Counted from the first letter of the stretch, positions 1-7,318 are shown. The stretch is DNA of 25,839 bases from DASXMX01 sp036794395 (GCA_036794395.1 DAIRGS010000067.1:1-25839), one strand, 5' to 3'. A program made the numbers and translations. The notes: a model not told the origin generated them from the sequence alone.

Positions 1-127
1 ACACTGGAAGTCATTGGTCTAAACATGACTGCGCCTCTTCTCTACTCGACGTTAGAAGTTCTTCTCCCATGTCACTTGGAAGGCGATGGGCGGTTTGACA
101 TAAGTTCGATGCGTACGTGGAAGAAAT

Positions 128-325
128 GGACCGCGGATTTCGCGGATGACGCGGATGAGATAGGCGATCCTTGTTGCCCGGAAAATCCGCGTACGCCGCG
201 AAGAATTAAATGGTTGGCAGTAAAGATGAAACTCAAATACAGTAAGAGTTAAATGGCCATCTCCTCTTATCCGAGTCATCCGAGTCATCCGAGTCATCCG
301 CGTTATCCGCGTTATCCGTGGTTCA
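128..325. repeat. Inverted pair of 9-bp tandem repeat arrays
   Basis: On the plus strand, 271-297 carries three exact copies of CCGAGTCAT, followed by two of CCGCGTTAT (298-315) and a degenerate unit. About 100 bp upstream (130-160) GCGGATxxx units run in the opposite sense, so the two arrays could pair into a stem-loop. No open reading frame here looks like a real protein; the translations are low-complexity (TRM/TRI repeats). Such 9-bp GCGGATNAC-type arrays are dispersed intergenic repeats whose conceptual translations appear as spurious hypothetical proteins. The function is unknown. Confidence 0.7.
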
Positions 326-359
326 TTATTTCTTATCTGTGTCCATCTGTGGCAATTCA

Positions 360-425
360 TTTCTTCTCTGCGTTCTACGCGTCTGCTCCGAAAATGGCTC
401 TGCGGTGAATCCTGAATTTTCGGGA
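360..425. repeat. Dispersed repeat related to the 14198-14245 copy
   Basis: This stretch (TTCTCTGCGTTCTACGCGTC, then GCGGTGAATCCTGAATTTTC after a short spacer) resembles 14200-14245 near the lactate permease, which also runs from a CTCTGCG core through GCGGTGAATC to ATTTTTCG. The two lie in intergenic DNA in the same orientation. It has no coding signature. It is probably a decayed copy of the same short repeat family. Confidence 0.5.
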
Positions 426-433
426 CTAAATGA

Positions 434-720
434 TCGTGCGTGATTCCGCGCCGTGGGTGCAGGCCTGGAGGCCCGCACCACAAGATGCCTGCGCTGCGTG
501 GAGGCTTGTACTGGGCAGATGGAAAGGAGTCGTTTTTGATCTCGGCGCCAGATGGCGTTTTATTGCGTCCATAAGCCTTGAAAAACAGCAATCCGTGAGA
601 GGGACGGCGCCTGGAATTCCCCCTCACCCCAACCCATCTCCCGAAGGGAGAGGGAGCAAGAGGGCGCGCCTCCCGATTAGCCCAGGCCTGCACCACCATG
701 ATACACGAATCGCGCACGCG
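434..720. repeat. Fold-back (MITE-like) element downstream of egtD
   Basis: The ends form an imperfect terminal inverted repeat. The left end (435-468) reads CGTGCGTGATTCCGCG and then GTGCAGGCCTGG; the right end (682-720), read on the minus strand, gives CGCGTGCGCGATTCG and then GTGCAGGCCTGG. The right end lies 3 bp beyond the egtD stop codon. The interior holds a separate hairpin repeat (621-666). No transposase or convincing ORF is inside. The terminal 12-mer CGTGCGCGATTC recurs at the start of the palindrome at 21491. It may be a non-autonomous mobile element or a structured 3'-UTR element. Confidence 0.5.
621..666. repeat. GC-rich hairpin repeat, family B, copy 1
   Basis: CCCTCACCCCAACCC is followed by a small hairpin (CTCCC-gaa-GGGAG) and GAGGGAGCAAGAGGGCGCG. 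Related copies lie at 23366-23400 (opposite orientation) and 23527-23598. This is a dispersed palindromic repeat, and here it sits inside the larger fold-back element. No U-tract follows, so it is not a standard intrinsic terminator. Confidence 0.65.
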
Positions 721-723
721 CAT

Positions 724-1737
724 TTAGCTTACCGTGAGGTATTGCACGCTGAACAGCTTTTGGTCATCAGTCCAGACCTGGTGGACGATCCAGCCGCTGG
801 CGGCGGCGAGGGATTCGAATTCGTCGAGGGTATATTTGTAGGAGCTTTCAGTGAAGATCGTTTCGCCGTCGCGGAAATGAAATTGGGCACCGCCGGCGCG
901 GACGGTTTGGCGGGCCTGGCTGACGAGGTGCATTTCGATTCGGCCGAGGCGGGGATTGTAGAAGGCGTAGTGGGCGAAGCGATCCACCGCGAAGGCGCCT
1001 TCGAGTTCTCGATTGATGCGGTGCAGGAGGTTGAGGTTGAAGGCCGCGGTGACTTTGGCGGCGTCGTTGTAGGCCGCGTGAAGGACTGCGGGGTCTTTTT
1101 TCAGATCGACGCCAATTAGCAATCCTCCGCCTGGGCCGCACCGATGGGCGGCGGCGCGCAGAAACGATCGGGCATCGTATGGTTCGAAATTCCCGATCGT
1201 GGAGCCGGGGAAATAAACCACCGTGCGACGGGCTCCATCGCAATCGGGGACGGAAAATGGGCGGGTGTAATCGGCGCAAACCGGGAGCACGTTCAGGTTT
1301 GGATAGCTGGCCGATAGATTTCGCGCGGCTTCGAGAAGATGTTCGCGGGAAATATCCAATGGCACGTACCCGCTGGGTTCGTGCAACGCATCGAGCAACA
1401 GGCGGGTTTTGAGACTGCTCCCGGATCCATACTCGATCACACGACAGTGGGGGCCGAGGGCGGTCGCCATGTCCGAGGCGTTGGCCAGGAGTATCTCAAG
1501 CTCGGCGCGGGTCAGGTAGTATTCGGGGAGTTCGCAGATTTGATCGAAGAGTTGGGAGCCGTGCTGGTCGTAGAAAAACTTGCAGGGCAGAGTTTTTCGC
1601 TTCTGGCTCAGGCCAGCGATGACCTGGGAGCGGAAGTCATCGCGCTTGGGAGAAAGATCGTGAAGCCGGGTGGGGCGCGCCTCGGGCTCTGCGCGGCGAT
1701 GGCCGGCAACCTGGTCGTTTTTAGTTTGTGTGATCAC
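724..1737 (-). CDS. egtD: L-histidine N-alpha-methyltransferase EgtD
   Basis: EgtD trimethylates the alpha-amino group of histidine with three S-adenosylmethionines to give hercynine, the first step of ergothioneine synthesis in the cytosol. The 337-residue length is normal for the family. Visible features are the N-terminal block LPCKFFYDQHGSQLFDQI (50-67), the SAM-binding EYGSGSS (102-108), the YVPLDIS strand (124-130), the YFPGSTIGNF block (175-184), and a C-terminal TESSYKY segment where the histidine-binding residues of characterised EgtD lie. The start is a GTG preceded by an AAGGGAAG ribosome site about six bases upstream. It follows egtB by 22 bp on the same strand, so the two are almost certainly cotranscribed. 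The first ~30 residues are charged and poorly conserved. Confidence 0.95.
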   Translation of the reverse strand: MITQTKNDQVAGHRRAEPEARPTRLHDLSPKRDDFRSQVIAGLSQKRKTLPCKFFYDQHGSQLFDQICELPEYYLTRAELEILLANASDMATALGPHCRVIEYGSGSSLKTRLLLDALHEPSGYVPLDISREHLLEAARNLSASYPNLNVLPVCADYTRPFSVPDCDGARRTVVYFPGSTIGNFEPYDARSFLRAAAHRCGPGGGLLIGVDLKKDPAVLHAAYNDAAKVTAAFNLNLLHRINRELEGAFAVDRFAHYAFYNPRLGRIEMHLVSQARQTVRAGGAQFHFRDGETIFTESSYKYTLDEFESLAAASGWIVHQVWTDDQKLFSVQYLTVS

Positions 1738-1759
1738 GTATTACTTCCCTTAAGAGCCT

Positions 1760-3088
1760 CTAAACATCTCGAGCGAGCCTGAACCCCATGAACTGCCAGC
1801 GGGCGTCAGGGGGGAAAAAATTTCGGTAGGTCGGTCGGATGTGGTTCACGGGTGTCGCGCACGATCCGCCTCGGAGCACAAACTGGTTGCACATGAATTT
1901 TCCGTTGTACTCGCCGAGCGCGCCGATTGCCGGTTGATAGCCCGGATAGGCCAGATAGGCGCTGCGGGTCCATTCCCAGACATCGCCGAACATTTGGGAT
2001 AGGTGCGTGGACGGACGCGGCTCGGCGGGAGCCTCGCACTCCCGGGCGGTGGTCAGGGCCTGGGGCTGATAGCGTTCGCTCTCGACGAAGTTGCCTTCGA
2101 TCGCCAAGCCGGCCGATGCGGCTTCCCATTCGAATTCGGTTGGCAATCTTGCCCCGGCCCATCGGGCGTAGGCATCGGCCTCAAAATAGCTCACGTGACA
2201 TACCGGCTCGGAATCATCGACCTGTCGCAATCCGGCGAGCGTGTGGTTCTGCCACTTGCCGTCTTGCTCGATCCAGTAGAGGGGCGCGTTCCACTGTTCC
2301 TGCTGCACGGTCGCCCACGCAATCGACAGCCAAAGATCTGGGCGTCGATATCCGCCGTCGTTGATGAATTGTTTGTATTCGCCGTTGGTTACGGGGCGCG
2401 AGGCCAGGGCAAAGGACTCGAGGAAGGTGCGATGGCGGGGGGATTCGTTATCGAAGGCGAATTCGTCGCCAGCGTGGCCTACTTCGTATATGCCTTCGTC
2501 GAAGCCAACCCAGCGCATCGGCGGGACATCCACCGCTTTAGCCTCGGGTCGGGCGAGGTAGGCGGGGCGCATGGGGTTGACCCAGAAGACGTGCTTGATA
2601 TCGGTGAGCATCAATTCCTGATGCTGTTGCTCGTGATGAAGGCCGATTTCAATCACGCCGCGTAACTCGGCCGTTTGCGCGGTTCCGAGGCTTGCCAGCA
2701 ATTGCACCATCGCTTCATCAACGTGCTTGCGATAGTCGTACACCTGGGCGACGGTGGGGCGGCTGAGCAAGCCGCGATTCTGCCGACAGTGCCGATCACC
2801 CACGGTGACGTAATAAGAGTTAAATAGGTATGCGAAGTGCGGATCGAACGGCTGATAATTGGGAAGGTGGGGCGTGAGGAGAAACGTTTCGAAAAACCAG
2901 CTCGTGTGGGCGAGATGCCATTTGGTTGGGCTTACATCGGGCATCGACTGCACGACGTAGTCCTCGGCCACGAGCGGTCTACATATCAACTCCGTCTGTT
3001 TGCGAACGGCCAGGTACCGCTCCACCCAATCGATAGTCGGTGCCTCCATGCGCCGCGGCTGCACAACCGATCTGCTTTGGTGACCCAA
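1760..3088 (-). CDS. egtB: Ergothioneine sulfoxide synthase EgtB (iron-dependent)
   Basis: EgtB is a non-haem iron enzyme that joins hercynine to a thiol donor (gamma-glutamylcysteine or cysteine) with O2 to form the sulfoxide precursor of ergothioneine. At 442 residues it has the expected two parts. The N-terminal DinB-like domain carries the iron ligands: a His in HLAHTSWFFE (about His61), then His152 and His156 in HHEQQHQE. The C-terminal FGE-sulfatase-type domain shows FGDVWEWTRS, VLRGGSCATP, RPTYRNFFPP and GFRLARD. The TTG start at 3088 has a GAGGT ribosome site seven bases upstream; an ATG at 3049 (residue 14) lacks one. No egtA, egtC or egtE is in the window, which fits a two-enzyme pathway using cysteine directly, but donor choice cannot be read from the sequence. 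Confidence 0.94.
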   Translation of the reverse strand: MGHQSRSVVQPRRMEAPTIDWVERYLAVRKQTELICRPLVAEDYVVQSMPDVSPTKWHLAHTSWFFETFLLTPHLPNYQPFDPHFAYLFNSYYVTVGDRHCRQNRGLLSRPTVAQVYDYRKHVDEAMVQLLASLGTAQTAELRGVIEIGLHHEQQHQELMLTDIKHVFWVNPMRPAYLARPEAKAVDVPPMRWVGFDEGIYEVGHAGDEFAFDNESPRHRTFLESFALASRPVTNGEYKQFINDGGYRRPDLWLSIAWATVQQEQWNAPLYWIEQDGKWQNHTLAGLRQVDDSEPVCHVSYFEADAYARWAGARLPTEFEWEAASAGLAIEGNFVESERYQPQALTTARECEAPAEPRPSTHLSQMFGDVWEWTRSAYLAYPGYQPAIGALGEYNGKFMCNQFVLRGGSCATPVNHIRPTYRNFFPPDARWQFMGFRLARDV

Positions 3089-3300
3089 GTCGCGACCTCG
3101 CTTTCAATAGGCAGGATGATCTTAGGACGGTCGTCCGGGCAACTGTCAAAATGCCGCCGTTTTCAAACTCATTTGCTTCGGGTCAATCAAACAGGCAAAG
3201 TGGGGCGGATGATAGGTTTAGACGGGGGTGCAAGACGTCGGGGGCGATCCCTTTCTCACTTCGGTGGATCATTTGGCAAGTGCGTTCTGTCGAGCAAAAA

Positions 3301-3340
3301 CCCCCCCTCCCTACCCTCCCCCGGCGTACCGAGGGAGGGA
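3301..3340. repeat. GC-rich hairpin repeat, family A, copy 1
   Basis: CCCTCCCTACCCTCCCCC is followed by GGCGTACCGAGGGAGGG. The outer CCCTCCCT and AGGGAGGG arms can pair. It lies between divergent egtB and the 3410 membrane protein. The rest of this 321-base gap shows no gene or clear promoter. Sister copies are at 14122-14160 and, in reverse, at 25804-25839. Confidence 0.7.
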
Positions 3341-3409
3341 AAATGCTAGAAGAAGCCTTTGCGTTCGGCACGATGATTGCTCGGTTGCTCGTTCTCAGGA
3401 GTATTGACT

Positions 3410-3961
3410 ATGGCACACGTGATTCGAGGAATGGCGGCGGGGTTATTAGCCGGTTGTGCGGCTTCGTGGATGATGAATGCGTTTGCGAAGGCGCAACCCG
3501 TCCATCCGATGCCGCGACAGAAGGACTCACCTCGCGGCGGTAAGTCGGCGGGGGGTCAAGCGGGTAATGGGCGGCGGGGCGAAGCGTCAAAAGAGCAGGA
3601 AGGCGAAGAGGACGCCACCGTAAAAACTGCTGTGGCGGTATCCCGCAACCTGTTTGAGCATGAACTGTCTACCGCGGAAAAACGAATCGCCGGTCCCGCG
3701 GTGCATTATGCTTATGGCTCGATGGTGGGCGCGTTCTACGGCGGCGTCGCTGAGCTTTTGCCTGTGACGGCGGCGGGGTTTGGGATGCCGTTCGCTATTG
3801 CACTGTGGCTTCTGGGCGATGAGACTGCCGTCCCGGCCCTGGGGCTTGGAAAGTCTCCGACTGAAACCCCGGTGGACGCGCATGCTGATGCGTTGGCGGC
3901 CCATTTGATGTATGGCGTGACGACGGATGTGCTGCGGCGGGTGATTAAGCACGTGATCTGA
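3410..3961 (+). CDS. Small membrane protein, DUF1440/YagU-like
   Basis: A 183-residue protein with an N-terminal hydrophobic helix (AGLLAGCAASWMMNAFAKA), a hydrophilic Gly/Glu/Lys-rich stretch of about 45 residues, and two more hydrophobic segments (HYAYGSMVGAFYGGVAELLP; GFGMPFAIALWLLGD). The pattern and the AHLMYGVTTDVLRRV end resemble DUF1440 (YagU-type) inner-membrane proteins, whose role is poorly known; this is a family-level resemblance from memory. The ATG at 3410 is preferred over the upstream TTG at 3377 because AGGAG sits eight bases before it. It converges on the transporter operon with only 7 bp between stop codons and points away from egtB, so it need not belong to either operon. 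Confidence 0.7.
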   Translation: MAHVIRGMAAGLLAGCAASWMMNAFAKAQPVHPMPRQKDSPRGGKSAGGQAGNGRRGEASKEQEGEEDATVKTAVAVSRNLFEHELSTAEKRIAGPAVHYAYGSMVGAFYGGVAELLPVTAAGFGMPFAIALWLLGDETAVPALGLGKSPTETPVDAHADALAAHLMYGVTTDVLRRVIKHVI

Positions 3962-3968
3962 TTTTCGG

Positions 3969-5576
3969 CTATTGGGGCTTTTGGATCCGCAGACCGCGCG
4001 GAACAAATAACCGGCCGAACAGGTCAAAGGCTCCCTGCACCGCCAGCGCCATGATCGCCGCGGGAATCGCGCCCTCCAATATCAACCTGGTATTGTCGAG
4101 GCGAATTCCCGTGACGATCGGCTGGCCATATCCACCGGCGCCGATTAATGCGCCCAGGGTTGCTGTTCCCACATTGAGCACGGCGGACGTCTGGATCCCG
4201 GCAAGGATCGATGGGGTCGCTAACGGTATTTCGACTCGCATGAGGCGTGCGAGCGCAGGCAATCCGAGTGTTGCGGCGGACTCGCGGACCGCAAGGGGAA
4301 TCCCCAACAAGCCGGCATGCGTGTTTCGTACGATGGGCAGCAAGCTGTATAGAAAGAGGGCGGCGACGGCCGGCCGCCATCCGATGCCCAATACCGGCAG
4401 CATAAACACCAGCAGCGCGAGCGAGGGAATGGTATAGATGGCCGCGATGACGCCAATGATGACCTGGCCCGCCTTCGTGTATTGTGCCGCGACAACACCC
4501 AAGGGAATAGCCACGAGGATTGCCGCGAGCAGCGAAACGCTGACCAATTCCAGATGCTCAAGTGTTCGCAGTCCGAGGCGCTGCCAGAATCCCGCAACCA
4601 TGGATCGCCCTTCAATCCCCAGGGTCTTGTTCAAGAATCCCGCGGCCACCGCGGATTCCGGCGACTTCTCAATCTTCGCGGCGGCGTTCATCGCGATCAT
4701 CCGCTTCTGATCGATCTTCCCTTCCAGATCGCGAAGCGCCTGCACGGCCTTTGGGGCACGATCATTCAAATCCGCGCGATATAGGAACACTGCCTGATAT
4801 GAGGGGAAATGATGCCGGTCATCGTCCAGCACACGTAATCTGTAATAGTCGATTTCGGGGTCGGTGGAATAAAGATCTGTAACATCGATCGAGGCGCCAT
4901 CCAGTGCGCGGTAGGCCAGATCGTGCGTTAACCCCGTGACGCTCGCGTGGGTCATTCCATACGCCTTGCGAAGGGCCGGCCATCCATCTCCGCGGTCGAG
5001 AAATTCGTTGCTGAAACCGAGGCGTAACTGGGGATGGGCGGCAAGATCCGTCAGCGTCGTGATCCCAAGTCGTTTGGCGGCATCCTCTTTCATTCCCAGG
5101 GCGTAACTGTCATCAAAACCCAGTGGTGCGGTCATGATCACGCCTCTGGCCGCCAGCGCCGCTTGGAGTTGGTCGGGAGTTTCGATTTTCTGATTGGCGA
5201 AGATTTCGTTGGTGAGGGTGCCGGTGTATTCGGGGTAGGCATCGATCTGTCCGTTCACCAGCGCGTCCCACACCAGCCGGGTCCCGCCGAGTTCACGTCG
5301 ATGAGAAACGTCGACTCCCTTGGCGTCTATGAGTTGTGAAGCAACTTCTCCCAGGATCACCGACTCGGTAAATGCTTTCGAGGCGATCGTGACGTGGGAG
5401 GGTTTGGAACAAGATGAGAGGGCGATTGTCAGTAGGGCAAGAAGGGGAGGGTAATGACGAAATTCGAAATTCGAATGACGAATCAAATTCGAAATTCGAA
5501 TGACGGAATGACGAAACGAAGACGAACGCGACCTGCGCCGCGCGATGCGATTTTTCTTTGTTTCGTCATTCGTCAT
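3969..5576 (-). CDS. Substrate-binding/permease fusion of an OpuC/EgtU-type ABC transporter
   Basis: A 535-residue fusion. A lipobox-like LSSC (Cys56) precedes a betaine-type solute-binding domain (about 60-325) with ASKAFTESVILGE, YPEYTGTL and VTDLYSTDPEIDYY. A permease domain (about 340-530) follows, with five or so helices and an EAA-like loop, ESAATLGLPALARLMRVEIP. It should deliver a quaternary-ammonium compound (glycine betaine, choline, carnitine or ergothioneine) to the ATPase encoded upstream. In OpuC/BusAB and characterised EgtU fusions the permease comes first; here the binding domain does. Residues 1-41 derive from a dispersed repeat. The ATG at 5576 overlaps the ATPase stop (ATGA). 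A TTG at 5486 would give a more normal 26-residue lipoprotein signal but lacks a ribosome site. The substrate is unproven. Confidence 0.9.
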   Translation of the reverse strand: MTNDETKKNRIARRRSRSSSFRHSVIRISNLIRHSNFEFRHYPPLLALLTIALSSCSKPSHVTIASKAFTESVILGEVASQLIDAKGVDVSHRRELGGTRLVWDALVNGQIDAYPEYTGTLTNEIFANQKIETPDQLQAALAARGVIMTAPLGFDDSYALGMKEDAAKRLGITTLTDLAAHPQLRLGFSNEFLDRGDGWPALRKAYGMTHASVTGLTHDLAYRALDGASIDVTDLYSTDPEIDYYRLRVLDDDRHHFPSYQAVFLYRADLNDRAPKAVQALRDLEGKIDQKRMIAMNAAAKIEKSPESAVAAGFLNKTLGIEGRSMVAGFWQRLGLRTLEHLELVSVSLLAAILVAIPLGVVAAQYTKAGQVIIGVIAAIYTIPSLALLVFMLPVLGIGWRPAVAALFLYSLLPIVRNTHAGLLGIPLAVRESAATLGLPALARLMRVEIPLATPSILAGIQTSAVLNVGTATLGALIGAGGYGQPIVTGIRLDNTRLILEGAIPAAIMALAVQGAFDLFGRLFVPRGLRIQKPQ

Positions 5577-5620
5577 TGATTCGCCCGCCCTGAGGCTCTC
5601 GAAGGGTCATTCGAATTTCC
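5460..5620. repeat. Dispersed repeat captured at the transporter gene junction
   Basis: Two 21-bp direct copies (5460-5480 and 5485-5505; core GAAATTCGAATGACG) lie 25 bp apart, and an exact 14-bp inverted copy (GTCATTCGAATTTC) lies at 5606-5619. The block between them contains CGTCATTCGTCATTGATTCG and the CCCTGAGGCTCTCGAAGGG motif, both typical of short intergenic repeats. The element spans the last ~15 codons of the ATPase gene and the first ~40 codons of the fusion gene, so it is translated on both sides of the junction. Confidence 0.75.
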
Positions 5621-6346
5621 CACTCCCACACGCTGCGCCGCCAAAAAACGGCCCACAAATTCTTCCGAAGGACGTTCAACCAAATCCTTCATCGTCCCCT
5701 TCTGGACAATGCGCCCATCGCGCATCAGCACGATCTCATTGCCGAAATAAGCGGCTTCGACGATATCGTGGGTCACCAGGACAACGGTTTTTTTCAATGT
5801 TTGAAAGATTTGTTTGAGGTCGGTTTGAAGATCGAAACGCACCATTGGGTCGAGCGCGCCCAGCGGCTCGTCGAGCAGGAGCACATCGGGATCGAGCATC
5901 AGCGCGCGGATGAGCGAAACGCGTTGCCGCTGGCCGCCAGACAGTTCCGTGGGGTAGCGCGCGAGCAGTTCACCATGGAGCCGCACGAGCTCGACGAGCT
6001 CGCCAAGACGCTTTTGGATCTTGTCGGGCTGCTGCCCAAGATATCGCGCCATCAATGTGACATTCCGACCGGCTGTCAGGTGGGCGAATAGTCCGCCTTC
6101 CTGGATGACGTACCCCATTGATCGCCGGGCTTGCAGGAGGTTGGCGGTGGTCAGCGGCTCGTTGCGAAACATCACCTGGCCGGTGTCGGGCCGCAGCAAT
6201 CCTGTCATCAATCGCAATACGGTGGATTTCCCACAGCCGCTGGGCCCGATCAGAACGGTGGTGGTTTCCGGCTCAACATGAAGATTAAACCCGCTTAGAA
6301 CCTCCCGCCCGCCAAACGATTTTGATGCATCAAGTAGGTCGAACAT
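5573..6346 (-). CDS. ATPase of an OpuC/EgtV-type betaine ABC transporter
   Basis: The cytosolic nucleotide-binding subunit that powers the permease encoded next. At 257 residues it has Walker A GPSGCGKST (34-42), a Q-loop (VIQEGG, 80-85), signature LSGGQRQR (135-142), Walker B VLLLDEP (155-161) with D-loop, and the switch His193 in VTHD. It resembles OpuCA/ProV but lacks the C-terminal CBS pair that senses ionic strength in OpuA/OpuC ATPases, so osmotic gating by CBS is not expected. The last ~15 residues (from GNSNDPSR) come from a dispersed repeat rather than the family. It overlaps the downstream fusion gene by 4 bp (ATGA). It is labelled OpuC/EgtV-type because the substrate is unknown. 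Confidence 0.93.
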   Translation of the reverse strand: MFDLLDASKSFGGREVLSGFNLHVEPETTTVLIGPSGCGKSTVLRLMTGLLRPDTGQVMFRNEPLTTANLLQARRSMGYVIQEGGLFAHLTAGRNVTLMARYLGQQPDKIQKRLGELVELVRLHGELLARYPTELSGGQRQRVSLIRALMLDPDVLLLDEPLGALDPMVRFDLQTDLKQIFQTLKKTVVLVTHDIVEAAYFGNEIVLMRDGRIVQKGTMKDLVERPSEEFVGRFLAAQRVGVGNSNDPSRASGRANQ

Positions 6347-6504
6347 GGTTTGGCAAAGTCTACGTCAGCGCATCCGAGGTTGCTAAGTTGCTTGGTAACG
6401 GCCGCACTTGGTTTCCAGATTCTTTCCGTCGAAATAGCACTTTTAATGTGTGGCCAGGTGACTTGTGATAGAATGTATGGAACTTTTAAGTGTGAGGTGG
6501 GTCC

Positions 6505-6744
6505 ATGACGAATCGATTTCAAGCCGTTTTTGAAAATGGGGTGTTCCGTCCTGTAGAGGTGGTAACGCTCAAGGAAGGAACACGGGTCGAAGTCATATCC
6601 ACCAACGAGACCCCGCTGAAGCCTCCGGGCCCATTAGTCGAGGCCATTGAACGCATCGCCGCAATGCCACTTCAAGGTCCGCGTGACGGGTTCTCCGGCG
6701 CAAACCACGACGACGTTCTATATGGCAAGGAGGGGGCCTGGTGA
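6505..6744 (+). CDS. AF2212-like (DUF104) antitoxin
   Basis: A 79-residue protein beginning with the AF2212-like pattern (FQAVFENGVFRPVEVVTLKEGTRVEV), a small beta-barrel fold found upstream of PIN toxins. The acidic C-terminal tail (HDDVLYGKEGAW) is a plausible toxin-binding segment. The ATG is preceded by GAGGTGG. Its stop codon overlaps the GTG start of the PIN gene (GTGA), the usual coupled antitoxin-toxin order. The role, neutralising the PIN nuclease and perhaps repressing the operon, is inferred from the family. Upstream (6347-6504) there is an AT-richer leader between divergent genes; no promoter is convincing. Confidence 0.85.
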   Translation: MTNRFQAVFENGVFRPVEVVTLKEGTRVEVISTNETPLKPPGPLVEAIERIAAMPLQGPRDGFSGANHDDVLYGKEGAW

Positions 6745-7139
6745 GTGTCTTTGTGGATACCGGGGCGTGGTTCGCCAGCATAGTTCCCGATGACCCGCGC
6801 CATCAGCGCGTTCTATCCTGGATGAAATCCAATCCGCTTCCCCTGGTGACGACCGATTACGTTGTCGATGAAACGCTTACCCTTCTCCGAGCACGCGGCG
6901 AACTCAATCGTGCTATTACCATGGGCACCCAGTTTTTCGACCACGACGTTGCCAATGTTTTTCCCATCACGACGGACCATGCCCGTAAGGCGTGGAATCT
7001 GTTTCGACAACAGCCGCAACGGCGTTGGAGTTTCACCGACTGCACAAGCAAAGTGATTATGGATGAACTTCACATCCGCAAGGCGCTTGCGTTCGACCAC
7101 CATTTTGAGGAATTAGGGTCGATAGAACTTCTGCCCTGA
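6741..7139 (+). CDS. PIN-domain toxin ribonuclease (VapC-like)
   Basis: A 132-residue PIN protein, the standard length for VapC-type toxins. The four acidic residues expected for the metal site are visible: Asp6 (VFVDTGAW), Glu44 (VVDET), Asp100 (FTDCTS) and Asp119 (AFDHHFEE). The fold is complete, so it is probably an active RNA endonuclease held in check by the preceding AF2212-like protein. Translation starts at a GTG that overlaps the antitoxin stop by 4 bp. The target RNA cannot be deduced from the sequence. Confidence 0.9.
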   Translation: MSVFVDTGAWFASIVPDDPRHQRVLSWMKSNPLPLVTTDYVVDETLTLLRARGELNRAITMGTQFFDHDVANVFPITTDHARKAWNLFRQQPQRRWSFTDCTSKVIMDELHIRKALAFDHHFEELGSIELLP

Positions 7140-7162
7140 CAGTCTGCCCGATGCAATTTGCC

Positions 7163-7260
7163 CTACGCGAGGATATCCCTCACCACGTTCCCGCGCACGT
7201 CCGTCAGCCGGTAATCGCGTCCGGACGATTTGGATACGCCCATTAGATCGAACATGGCGG
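7163..7260 (-). pseudogene. Decayed DUF1501 C-terminus, copy 1
   Basis: Read on the minus strand, this gives FTAMFDLMGVSKSSGRDYRL, then TDVRGNVVRDILA and a TAG stop. The GRDYRLTDVxGNVVxDILA end is what I recognise as the extreme C-terminus of Planctomycetes DUF1501 (sulfatase-fold, often secreted) proteins. The usual linker between the LLGLD-like segment and GRD is missing and nothing upstream continues the protein. Bases 7163-7224 match 7823-7884 at about 87%. A remnant only. Confidence 0.55.
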
Positions 7261-7318
7261 TGAAGTGTATGCCACGGCGAGCAGACCACGGTCCTGAACA
7301 CCGATGTAAAGGAAGGGT

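Noticed and set aside
271..315. Possible CRISPR-like array
   Set aside because: The units are 9 bp and directly abutting with no spacers, and no cas genes are present; it is a simple tandem repeat.
430..1119. 229-residue open frame on the plus strand overlapping egtD
   Set aside because: It is antisense to the well-supported egtD gene and its first third is repeat sequence; the translation matches no family.
6446..6474. Promoter for the AF2212/PIN operon (TAGAAT as -10)
   Set aside because: The -10 is only fair and no acceptable -35 lies at the right distance.
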